Origin: Betaproteobacteria bacterium | GTDB taxonomy: Bacteria > Pseudomonadota > Gammaproteobacteria > Burkholderiales > Rhodocyclaceae | DNA length: 5,787 bases | Direction: 5' to 3' | NCBI GenBank assembly: GCA_028065725.1 | Contig: JAPTVL010000254.1 | Span: 1 to 5,787 of the forward strand | Part shown: in pieces, positions 1 to 5,339 of the stretch | Layout of the letters: each line of letters starts with the position of its first letter | Position numbering within the stretch: the first letter of the stretch is position 1 | Translations under genes and position numbers: made by a program | Notes under the pieces: model-generated | Database searches by the model: none | What the model saw: the letters and a program-made list of their open reading frames with translations, nothing else | Told to the model about the DNA's origin: nothing

Positions 1-318
1 AGGGTAGTCGGCGAGGATTTCGGCGATGACCGCAATCGATTCGGGACTGCCCATCATGCCGAGCTTGAATGCGGCCACCGGCACGTCTTCCAGCAGCATG
101 CGCGCCTGGTCCATCACCCATTCGGCGTCGATTGCCAGCACTTCGTCGACCCGGGCGGTGTCCTGCACGGTGATCGCGGTGATCACCGACAGCGGGTGGC
201 AGCCCATGCTGGCGAGCGTCAGCAGGTCGGCCTGGATGCCCGCGCCGCCGGTCGGGTCGGATGCAGCGAAGCTGAGCACCAGCGGTGGCGTGGGTTTGGG
301 GGAGAAAATAGGCGGCAT
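1..318 (-). CDS. thiD: Hydroxymethylpyrimidine/phosphomethylpyrimidine kinase, N-terminal part (cut by window edge)
   Basis: ThiD is a cytosolic kinase that phosphorylates hydroxymethylpyrimidine (HMP) and then HMP-phosphate to HMP-pyrophosphate, the pyrimidine precursor of thiamin. The 106 visible residues begin MPPIFSPKP and contain the family's N-terminal signature: SFAASDPTGGAGIQADL at about residues 16-32, then the LASMGCHPLSVITAITVQDT segment at about 35-54, whose TVQDT glutamine lies where the family contacts the HMP ring. VAAFKLGMMGS at about 81-91 is also typical. Full-length ThiD is about 260-280 residues, so roughly 60% lies beyond position 1. The ATG at 318-316 starts just before the conserved core. 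The gene is divergent from the rubredoxin gene with 53 bp between starts. What I see is the motif set; the function follows from the family. A fused ThiDE form cannot be excluded because the C-terminus is missing. Confidence 0.93.
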   Translation of the reverse strand, partial: MPPIFSPKPTPPLVLSFAASDPTGGAGIQADLLTLASMGCHPLSVITAITVQDTARVDEVLAIDAEWVMDQARMLLEDVPVAAFKLGMMGSPESIAVIAEILADYP

Positions 319-371
319 GGCGTCACTGCTTTAAAATCAACGCCCAATTTTAGCTGATTCCCCCTGCCCCC
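319..371. promoter_or_regulatory. Divergent thiD / rubredoxin promoter region with mirrored TAAAAT hexamers
   Basis: This 53-bp gap between two divergent starts must hold control signals for both genes. It carries TAAAAT on the plus strand at 332-337 and the same hexamer on the minus strand at 352-347, separated by 9 bp. Each resembles a -10 element (5 of 6 to TATAAT). Neither has a convincing -35 at 16-18 bp. The mirrored pair is also a 6-bp inverted repeat (TAAAAT / ATTTTA), so it could be an operator or small hairpin instead. No THI-box (TPP riboswitch) pattern is visible and the thiD leader is too short for one. Inference only. Confidence 0.35.
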
Positions 372-554
372 ATGCCTGAAACACCCGAATACAAGAGCTG
401 GATGTGCCTGATCTGCGGCTACATCTATCACGAGGAAGCCGGCGCGCCCAACGATGGCATTCCACCCGGCACGCGCTGGGATGACGTTCCGATCAACTGG
501 ACCTGCCCGGATTGCGGGGCGCGCAAAGACGATTTCGAGATGGTGGCGCTGTAA
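372..554 (+). CDS. Rubredoxin
   Basis: This is a 60-residue one-domain rubredoxin, a small cytosolic iron protein that carries single electrons through one Fe bound by four cysteines. The two metal-binding knuckles are clear: CLICG at residues 12-16 and CPDCG at about 45-49, with the family's aromatic residues (YIY after the first knuckle, the W in the TRWDD segment, and the W just before the second knuckle) and a C-terminal DDFEMV. Usual length is about 53-56, so it has a short N-terminal extension (MPETPEYKS). The ATG at 372 is the only ATG after an in-frame TAG at 351-353, but no Shine-Dalgarno sequence precedes it; the upstream bases are C-rich. The redox partner is not shown. A rubredoxin gene beside thiD and upstream of pil chemosensory genes is a neighbourhood I recognise from Betaproteobacteria, without any known functional link. 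No clear terminator follows it. Confidence 0.95.
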   Translation: MPETPEYKSWMCLICGYIYHEEAGAPNDGIPPGTRWDDVPINWTCPDCGARKDDFEMVAL

Positions 555-591
555 GGTCTGTCCCCATGCCGGCGACGACCTGGGTGGGGCG

Positions 592-620
592 TTGGCGAAG
601 CGGGGATTTGGTCATAGAAT
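592..620 (+). promoter_or_regulatory. Candidate sigma70 promoter for the exported-protein gene
   Basis: TTGGCG at 592-597 and TAGAAT at 615-620 are separated by exactly 17 bp. They match the -35 consensus at 4 of 6 positions and the -10 consensus at 5 of 6. Transcription would begin near 627, about 70 nt before the ATG at 700. It lies downstream of the rubredoxin stop, so the exported-protein gene can be transcribed on its own. A weaker alternative -10 is TATTGT at 654-659. Seen by eye only. Confidence 0.45.
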
Positions 621-688
621 CCCATTCGGCCTTTGGGGCTGCCCTGTCAATGGTATTGTTAGACCGAGCGATAGGGTAATAATCAATC

Positions 689-694
689 AGGAGA
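689..694 (+). promoter_or_regulatory. Ribosome binding site AGGAGA fixing the start at 700
   Basis: AGGAGA lies 5 nt before the ATG at 700. It sets the start of the exported-protein gene and rules out the long upstream in-frame extension to 454, which overlaps the rubredoxin gene. Confidence 0.75.
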
Positions 695-699
695 CAGTA

Positions 700-1602
700 A
701 TGATAATACGGTGGATGACAGCTTGGGTCTTGCTTGTTTTTTCGGCGGGTGCATGGGCGATTGCCCCTTATATTCAGGGGAACCCGGTTGCCGGGGGTAA
801 TGTACAGGCTGTGGCGACGGTGGTGGAGGCCAAGCTCAAAGCCAATGGATTCAAGGTGGTTGGCAAATATTTCCCCAAAGACTTGGCGGGGTATGGCGTG
901 GTGATTGCCACCGATGGGGATATGCTCCGCGAAGTCGGGTCGGTCGGTGAATATGCCGTGCTGGGTGCGGCGATTCGCGTGGGCGTGAAGGCGGACGGCA
1001 GCGTAGCCTATACCAACCCGGATTACTGGTACCGCGCCTATTTCCGCAAAGCCTTTGACAAGAAAGAGGCTGCGGTCAAGGCGCTGCAAGCGCGTTTGCA
1101 GGATGCGCTGGGCGCCGGCAAGGGGCAGGGCGGGGACGAGCCGTCCGCGAACCTGGGCAATTACCGCTACATGATCGGTATGGAGCGCCTGGATTCGCAC
1201 AAAAACAAATTGGCCGAGTACGGCAGCTTTGCCGAGGCGCTGAAGACCGTTCGCGAGAACCTTGCCAAAGGGGTGGGCAAGACGACCAAGGTCTACGAAA
1301 TCGTCATTCCAGATCGCAATTTGGCCGTATTCGGGGTGGGAATGACTGATGGCGGCAGCAGCGACGGCGCTTGGCTCAAGCGAATCGAAATGCAGGACAA
1401 CATCGCGGGTCTGCCCTACGAAATTTATGTGATCGGCAATGAGGTGGGTTCACCGCACGGCCGTTTCCGCATCGCTCTGGCTTTCCCTGATGTGGGGATG
1501 GGGCAGTTCATGCGTATTTCGTCCCTGCCAAATGACATTATCGAGACCATGGGTACTGTTGCCGGCGTCGAAAAGAAATCCAGCGGGGAGGCCTGGCAGT
1601 AA
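700..1602 (+). CDS. Uncharacterised exported protein (300 residues, possibly DUF302-like)
   Basis: I do not recognise an established function. The protein begins with a Sec-type signal peptide: a short basic start (MIIRW), a hydrophobic core (AWVLLVFSAGA) and a likely cleavage after AWA at residue 20, so the mature 280 residues should be periplasmic or outside. There is no lipobox, no cysteine anywhere and no other membrane span. Two alpha/beta-looking lobes are visible: residues about 30-135, with a helix-strand start ending in GFKVVGKYF and an aromatic cluster (YTNPDYWYRAYFRKAF, about 104-119); and residues about 195-290 (KVYEIVIPDRNLAVFGVGM, then GLPYEIYVIGNEVGSPHG). A low-complexity glycine-rich linker (GAGKGQGGDE, about 138-147) follows the first lobe. 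The first lobe loosely recalls DUF302 proteins, a weak resemblance only. The gene has a good ribosome site, its own promoter candidate and a strong terminator, so it is probably monocistronic. Being exported, it might act on the cell surface, but nothing ties it to pili except position. Confidence 0.85.
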   Translation: MIIRWMTAWVLLVFSAGAWAIAPYIQGNPVAGGNVQAVATVVEAKLKANGFKVVGKYFPKDLAGYGVVIATDGDMLREVGSVGEYAVLGAAIRVGVKADGSVAYTNPDYWYRAYFRKAFDKKEAAVKALQARLQDALGAGKGQGGDEPSANLGNYRYMIGMERLDSHKNKLAEYGSFAEALKTVRENLAKGVGKTTKVYEIVIPDRNLAVFGVGMTDGGSSDGAWLKRIEMQDNIAGLPYEIYVIGNEVGSPHGRFRIALAFPDVGMGQFMRISSLPNDIIETMGTVAGVEKKSSGEAWQ

Positions 1603-1625
1603 GGCTGCGCCTTGCGCGGACAGGA

Positions 1626-1655
1626 AAAGGGCGCTGCATTGCGGCGCCCTTTGTT
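1626..1655 (+). terminator. Intrinsic terminator after the exported-protein gene
   Basis: AAAGGGCGCTGC at 1626-1637 pairs with GCGGCGCCCTTT at 1641-1652 through 12 pairs (one G-T wobble) with an ATT loop, followed by a T-rich tail (TTTGTTATAT). It lies 23 nt after the stop at 1602. It should end transcripts of the exported-protein gene and separate it from the pil operon. Confidence 0.88.
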
Positions 1656-1737
1656 ATATGCAGACCCAAAACGTGCATAAGCCGGGGAGGCGGACACTAA
1701 AGAAGCCTGCGGCGCTGCCGTAATGGTAAGCAGACAG

Positions 1738-1761
1738 GGTATGCGGCATGTGCCGCGTGCC
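1738..1761 (+). repeat. Leader hairpin upstream of pilG
   Basis: GGTATGCGGC (1738-1747) pairs with GCCGCGTGCC (1752-1761) through 10 pairs including two G-T wobbles, with an ATGT loop. The core GCGGCA-TG-TGCCGC is a perfect inverted repeat. No T tract follows, so it is not an intrinsic terminator. It ends 11 nt before the pilG ribosome binding site and could be an mRNA-stabilising or regulatory structure, or a DNA operator. Confidence 0.55.
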
Positions 1762-1772
1762 TGAATCCTGGT

Positions 1773-1776
1773 GGAG
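1773..1776 (+). promoter_or_regulatory. Ribosome binding site GGAG fixing the pilG GTG start
   Basis: GGAG lies 7 nt before the GTG at 1784. It supports this GTG over the in-frame ATG at 1748, which sits in the loop region of the leader hairpin, has no ribosome site, and would add 12 residues not found in known PilG proteins. Confidence 0.7.
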
Positions 1777-1783
1777 AAAGCGT

Positions 1784-2176
1784 GTGGACAACGAAGCATT
1801 GAAAGGCGTCAAGGTGATGGTCATCGATGACAGCAACACCATACGTCGCAGCGCGGAAATCTTTTTGAATCAGGCAGGCTGCGAAGTCATTCTGGCACAG
1901 GATGGCTTCGATGCGCTGTCAAAAATAACCGATCACGAGCCGGACGTTGTGTTCGTGGACATCATGATGCCGCGTCTCGACGGCTATCAGACTTGTTCGC
2001 TGATCAAACGAAATTCGAAATATCGTGGCACGCCGGTCATCATGCTGTCGTCCAAAGACGGCCTGTTCGATCGTGCGCGCGGGCGCATGGTGGGGTCGGA
2101 TCAATACCTGACCAAGCCCTTCACCAAGGACACGCTGCTGACGGCAGTGCGCGAGCACGCCTGCGCCGGCGCTTAA
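1784..2176 (+). CDS. pilG: Twitching motility response regulator PilG
   Basis: PilG is a CheY-like single-domain response regulator of the Pil-Chp pathway. It accepts phosphate from the kinase PilL/ChpA and promotes pilus extension and, in Pseudomonas, cAMP signalling. The receiver domain spans about residues 9-125 of 130 (numbered from GTG). The acidic pair is D15-D16, the phospho-acceptor D59 (in VFVDIMMPRLDGYQTC), the switch S89 (MLSSKDGLFD) and the conserved lysine K111 (YLTKPF). KVMVIDDSNTIRRSAE, IMMPRLDGYQTC, SSKDGLFD and GSDQYLTKPF closely follow P. aeruginosa PilG, and the length (130 against about 135) fits. There is no output domain. It is the first gene of the operon, 23 nt before pilH. 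All key residues are present, so it should be active. Confidence 0.95.
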   Translation: MDNEALKGVKVMVIDDSNTIRRSAEIFLNQAGCEVILAQDGFDALSKITDHEPDVVFVDIMMPRLDGYQTCSLIKRNSKYRGTPVIMLSSKDGLFDRARGRMVGSDQYLTKPFTKDTLLTAVREHACAGA

Positions 2177-2185
2177 CTGTTTTTC

Positions 2186-2191
2186 AAGGAG
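2186..2191 (+). promoter_or_regulatory. Ribosome binding site AAGGAG of pilH
   Basis: AAGGAG lies 8 nt before the pilH ATG, inside the 23-nt AT-rich gap after pilG. It is one of the strongest ribosome sites in the operon, which would suit abundant synthesis of this small regulator. Confidence 0.75.
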
Positions 2192-2199
2192 CAAATATT

Positions 2200-2565
2200 A
2201 TGGCGATCAGCCGCATTCTGGTTGTAGATGATTCCCCCACCGAGCGTTTCTTCCTGTCCGAGCTGCTGGTCAAGAACGGCTATCTGGTCAGCATGGCTGA
2301 AAGCGGCGAGGAAGCCGTGGCACAGGCCAAGCAGACCCTGCCCGATCTGATCGTGATGGATGTCGTGATGCCGGGCATGAATGGCTATCAGGCAACCCGC
2401 ATGATCACCAAGGAAGAGGCCACCAAGCATATTCCGGTCATCATGTGCACCACCAAGGGTCAGGAGACCGACAAGGTCTGGGGCATGCGTCAGGGCGCGA
2501 AAGCCTATCTGGTGAAACCGGTCAAGCCGGAAGACCTGCTGTCGCAAATCAAGGCGCTGGGCTGA
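2200..2565 (+). CDS. pilH: Twitching motility response regulator PilH
   Basis: PilH is the second CheY-like regulator of the Pil-Chp pathway. In Pseudomonas it counteracts PilG, acting as a phosphate sink or promoting retraction. The 121 residues are one receiver domain: acidic pair D10-D11 (VVDDSPTE), phospho-acceptor D54 (VMDVVMPGMNGYQATR), switch T84 (CTTKGQETDKVWG) and lysine K106 (YLVKPV). The TTK-QETDKVWG-RQGA stretch and VVDDSPTE are characteristic of PilH rather than PilG or a generic CheY. The length matches the P. aeruginosa protein (about 121). It follows pilG by 23 nt and precedes pilI by 10 nt, so it is surely co-transcribed. Nothing is missing. The antagonist role is family knowledge, not visible here. 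Confidence 0.95.
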   Translation: MAISRILVVDDSPTERFFLSELLVKNGYLVSMAESGEEAVAQAKQTLPDLIVMDVVMPGMNGYQATRMITKEEATKHIPVIMCTTKGQETDKVWGMRQGAKAYLVKPVKPEDLLSQIKALG

Positions 2566-2575
2566 GCGATCCACC

Positions 2576-3100
2576 ATGGCCAAGAAATTCAATCTGCGCG
2601 AATTTCAGACCACACTTTCGCAGCAGTTGCAGGCCGCGGCCAGTCGCGACAACACCGGTTCCCGACTGGGTTTCCGGGTAGGCGAGGCGAACTGGCTGGT
2701 GAGCCTCTCCGATACCGAAGAGGTCATCCCGGTGCCCCCCATTGCCAAGGTCCCCGGCGCACGTCGCTGGTTTCGTGGCGTCGCCAATATTCGCGGCAAC
2801 TTGTTTGCCGTGAGCGATTTTTCCGACTTCATGGGGCAGGGCATGACGCCTGAGCACGCCGATTGCCGTCTGCTGATTCCGCACCACGATTTTGGCGTGA
2901 ATGCGGCGCTACTGGTGCGCAGCACCCTGGGCCTCAAGAACATCGGCCGTTACCAGTTGCGCAGCGATCGTACGGCAAGTCATCCCTGGATTGCACGCCA
3001 TTACGCCGACGAAGCGGGCGGCGACTGGTGCGACATGGATTTCGGTCAATTACTCGGCGATGCCGAGTTTCTCAAGGTTGAAGCGCAGTTTGGCAACTGA
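2576..3100 (+). CDS. pilI: CheW-like coupling protein PilI
   Basis: PilI is the cytosolic CheW-type adaptor that links the PilJ receptor to the kinase PilL in the Pil-Chp array. Most of its 174 residues (about 28-172) form one CheW domain. The diagnostic stretch is WFRGVANIRGNLFAVSDFSDFM (about 65-86), equivalent to the CheW G-x-x-N-x-RG turn that contacts receptor and kinase, preceded by a hydrophobic strand with LVSLSDTEEVIPVPP (about 41-55). The length is close to Pseudomonas PilI (about 178). It starts 10 nt after the pilH stop with only a weak purine-rich site (GGGCTGAG, overlapping the pilH stop), so translation probably depends on ribosomes finishing pilH. The insert about residues 125-155, including HPWIARHYADEAGGDW, is longer than in minimal CheW and is the region I can match least well. 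Confidence 0.93.
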   Translation: MAKKFNLREFQTTLSQQLQAAASRDNTGSRLGFRVGEANWLVSLSDTEEVIPVPPIAKVPGARRWFRGVANIRGNLFAVSDFSDFMGQGMTPEHADCRLLIPHHDFGVNAALLVRSTLGLKNIGRYQLRSDRTASHPWIARHYADEAGGDWCDMDFGQLLGDAEFLKVEAQFGN

Positions 3101-3116
3101 TTGATATTGATAACAG

Positions 3117-3130
3117 GGCGCGCTGGCGCC
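3117..3130 (+). repeat. GC hairpin between pilI and pilJ
   Basis: GGCGC (3117-3121) and GCGCC (3126-3130) form a 5-bp GC stem with a GCTG tetraloop. It sits in the 49-nt gap between the pilI stop and the pilJ start at 3150, just upstream of the pilJ ribosome site. It has no T tract. It would occupy the space where a ribosome would bind for the alternative ATG at 3132. Confidence 0.4.
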
Positions 3131-3137
3131 GATGAGT

Positions 3138-3141
3138 GGAG
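3138..3141 (+). promoter_or_regulatory. Ribosome binding site GGAG favouring the pilJ start at 3150
   Basis: GGAG lies 8 nt before the ATG at 3150. An in-frame ATG at 3132 would add six residues (MSGDKT), but it lies upstream of this site and has no good one of its own. Confidence 0.6.
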
Positions 3142-3149
3142 ATAAGACA

Positions 3150-5270
3150 ATGAACGTGGCGACAACGATGAATGGCCTGAAAGGGCTGGCCGGCCGGATG
3201 ACGGAAAAGATCACCGGCAAGAGCAGGGGTGAACACACAGCCCTGATCATGCAGGGCGTACGCAAACTGGCTGACAAGGAGCCCGGACGCGTGCCCCTGA
3301 TTGGCCGTCTGCCCGTCGAAAAACAATATCTCTACACCGGCGGCACCCTGGTGGTCTCGCTGCTCCTGGCGGCCGGCTTCACCGTGTGGGGCTCGGTCCA
3401 GCTCAACAACCGCGCCGGCTACGAAGCCCGCGCGGGCGAACTGAAAGTGTTGTCGCAGCGGCTGCCGCTGACAGCGCAGCAGTCCGTGCTCGGTAACGTC
3501 ACCGCCTTCAAGCGGCTGGCGGAGGGCAAGGATGTGTTTCAAACAACCCTGACCGGTCTGATCGAGGGTGACGACGAGGTGCCCGCTTCCGGCGGCGCAG
3601 CGCGCGACACGCTGGAGAAAATCTCCGGGCAGTGGAAAAAGTTCAATCCGCAGGTTGTGCAGATCCTGTCGCAGCAGAAAAACCTGGTGGAACTGAACGA
3701 AAGCGTCAAACGCATTAACGCTCTGAGTATCGATTTGCAGGAGGTGGCCGAGCAGCTTACCAGCCAGCTGCTGGACTCAGGATCCAGTGTGCGCGAAGTT
3801 TCGCGTGCCAACCACCTGGTCATGCTGAGCCAGCGCATGCCGAAGAACGCCAACCTGCTGCTGTCGGCCGACCTGATCGACCCCGAAGTGGTCTTGCAGT
3901 TGGAGAAGGACACCACCTCGTTCCGCGACACGGTGCAGGCACTGATGCAAGGCGCCGCCAGTCGCAATGAAGACAGCATGATGACCCTGGAAGATCTGGG
4001 TGAAAACATGGGTGACATGGTCGAGGCGGTGGGCGAGGTGCTTGCCAATACGCAGCCGCTGCTGCAATCCAAGCTGGCGGCGAACAACCTGTTCGTCGGC
4101 AGCGACGCCCTGCTGCGGGATACGAACGAGCTGTCGGAGGATTACCAGTCCGTTGGTGGCGCCGGCTATCTGCTGGCTGCGCTGTTCGGCCTGCTGGCGA
4201 TTGCGTCGCTGGTGATGCTGGGTCTGGTCAACATTAATGAAACCAAGTCGCGGGCCCGCAAGAGCGAAGAGGAAAACAGGCGCAACCAGGAAGCCATTCT
4301 GCGGCTGATGGACGAACTGGGCGAACTGGCCGAAGGCAACCTCGCCATCAACGCCAGCGTGACCGAGGACATCACCGGTGCGGTGGCTGACTCGATCAAC
4401 TACACGGTTGAAGAACTGCGTAGCCTGGTGCGCGGCATTAACAACGCCACGGTGCAGATGGATCAGGCGGCCAGCCAGGCCGGTCAGGTGTCCGAGTCGT
4501 TGCAACAGGCGGCGCGCCGTCAGACGGAGGAAATCGAGGAAACCTCGGCTGCGGTGGTGAACCTGGCGCAGTCGGTGCAACAGGTGTCGGGCAACGCCGC
4601 CGAATCCGCCCGCGTGGCCGAACAGTCCCTGGCGGCCGCCGAAAAAGGCCAGCAGGCGGTGGCCAACGCCATTGCCAGCATGAACGGCCTGCGCGAACAG
4701 ATCCAGGAAACCTCGAAGCGAATCAAACGTCTCGGCGAATCGTCGCAGGAGATCGGCGAGATCGTCGAACTGATTTCCGACATTACCGAGCAGACCAACG
4801 TGCTGGCGCTCAACGCCGCCATTCAGGCGGCGTCCGCAGGCGAGGCCGGACGAGGCTTCTCGGTGGTGGCGGAAGAAGTGCAGCGGCTGGCGGAACGCTC
4901 GGCAGATGCGACCAAGCAGATCGCAGCGATCGTGAAGACCATTCAGTCGGATACCCATGACACCGTGGCGGCGATGGAGGTCTCGACCCAGGGCGTGGTC
5001 GAAGGCGCCAAGCTGTCCGACGCCGCGGGCCAGACGCTGGCCGAGATTGGCGACGTGTCGAAAAAGCTGGCCGGACTGATTGCCGATATTTCTTCGGCCA
5101 CCCAGAACCAGGCGGAATCGACCGCCAAGGTGGCGGAAACCATGCAGGACATCAAATCCATTTCGGCGCAGACCACCAGTGGCACGCAGCAAACCGCCGA
5201 GTCGATTGGCGGCATGAAGCAGCTGGCGCAGGATCTGAAGAACTCGGTTGCGGGCTTCAAGCTCGCCTGA
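3150..5270 (+). CDS. pilJ: Methyl-accepting chemotaxis transducer PilJ
   Basis: PilJ is the inner-membrane receptor of the Pil-Chp system, which signals through PilI to PilL. In Pseudomonas it contacts pilin and responds to surface attachment. The 706 residues show a cytosolic N-terminal tail (1-60), a first membrane span (about 61-83, [19 protein letters not shown]), a periplasmic region (about 84-336), a second span (about 338-360, [21 protein letters not shown]), a HAMP-like linker (about 361-430) and a long coiled-coil signalling domain (about 431-706). The hairpin tip that binds CheW and CheA is clear: [20 protein letters not shown], then [21 protein letters not shown], about 544-584. 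The periplasmic part holds two PilJ-type modules, marked by LSQRLP (101-106) and LSQRMP (226-231). A near-canonical methylation site, EETSAA, is at 463-468. There is no C-terminal CheR-tethering pentapeptide. The unusual feature is the roughly 60-residue cytosolic tail before the first span. It lies 49 nt after pilI; pilL follows after 69 nt. Confidence 0.96.
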   Translation: MNVATTMNGLKGLAGRMTEKITGKSRGEHTALIMQGVRKLADKEPGRVPLIGRLPVEKQYLYTGGTLVVSLLLAAGFTVWGSVQLNNRAGYEARAGELKVLSQRLPLTAQQSVLGNVTAFKRLAEGKDVFQTTLTGLIEGDDEVPASGGAARDTLEKISGQWKKFNPQVVQILSQQKNLVELNESVKRINALSIDLQEVAEQLTSQLLDSGSSVREVSRANHLVMLSQRMPKNANLLLSADLIDPEVVLQLEKDTTSFRDTVQALMQGAASRNEDSMMTLEDLGENMGDMVEAVGEVLANTQPLLQSKLAANNLFVGSDALLRDTNELSEDYQSVGGAGYLLAALFGLLAIASLVMLGLVNINETKSRARKSEEENRRNQEAILRLMDELGELAEGNLAINASVTEDITGAVADSINYTVEELRSLVRGINNATVQMDQAASQAGQVSESLQQAARRQTEEIEETSAAVVNLAQSVQQVSGNAAESARVAEQSLAAAEKGQQAVANAIASMNGLREQIQETSKRIKRLGESSQEIGEIVELISDITEQTNVLALNAAIQAASAGEAGRGFSVVAEEVQRLAERSADATKQIAAIVKTIQSDTHDTVAAMEVSTQGVVEGAKLSDAAGQTLAEIGDVSKKLAGLIADISSATQNQAESTAKVAETMQDIKSISAQTTSGTQQTAESIGGMKQLAQDLKNSVAGFKLA

Positions 5271-5305
5271 TCGGACCAGCCAAACGCGAAGCGAGCAGCC
5301 GATCA
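5268..5305 (+). repeat. Inverted repeat spanning the pilJ stop, with an inner GCGAAGC mini-hairpin
   Basis: TGATCGG (5268-5274, including the pilJ TGA stop) and CCGATCA (5299-5305) are a perfect 7-bp inverted repeat with a 24-nt loop. The loop contains CGCGAAGCG (5285-5293), a 3-bp stem with a GAA loop; GCGAAGC is known as an unusually stable small hairpin. No T tract follows, so a terminator is unlikely. It may affect mRNA processing or stability between pilJ and pilL. Confidence 0.5.
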
Positions 5306-5339
5306 CGGCCACTGCAAACAACCTCGGGAACAACACACC

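Larger units (their letters stand above)
1656..1783 (+). promoter_or_regulatory. pilG leader: presumed operon promoter region
   Basis: Because a strong terminator ends just upstream, the pilGHIJ-L operon must be promoted from this 128-bp stretch. No clean sigma70 pair is visible. The best partial match is TTGTTA (1651-1656) with CATAAG (1676-1681) at an over-long 19-bp spacing, overlapping the terminator tail. No sigma54 GG-N10-GC element stood out. The main structured element is the hairpin at 1738-1761. The promoter is inferred from context, not read from a clear motif. Confidence 0.4.

Noticed and set aside
554..590. GGTCTGTCCCC and a CCCCA/TGGGG pair after the rubredoxin stop as a REP element or terminator
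   Set aside because: The pair is only 5 bp with an 18-nt loop and no T tract, and the GGTCTGTCCCC string occurs once with no partner repeat in the window.
454..699. Upstream in-frame extension of the exported-protein gene
   Set aside because: It overlaps the rubredoxin gene, has no ribosome site, and would bury the signal peptide inside the protein. The AGGAGA before 700 fixes the start there.
493..1200. A 235-codon minus-strand open frame across the rubredoxin gap and the exported-protein gene
   Set aside because: Composition is unlike a protein (very high R and H), it has no motif, and it runs antisense to a supported gene.
1748..1783. ATG at 1748 as the pilG start
   Set aside because: It lies in the loop of the leader hairpin without a ribosome site and adds residues (MCRVPESWWRKR) not seen in PilG proteins. 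The GTG at 1784 has GGAG at 7 nt.
3777..5336. A 519-codon open frame on the minus strand opposite pilJ
   Set aside because: It is rich in H, R, G, L and Q, has no recognisable domain, and lies entirely over an unmistakable transducer gene. It is a by-product of GC-rich codon use on the other strand.
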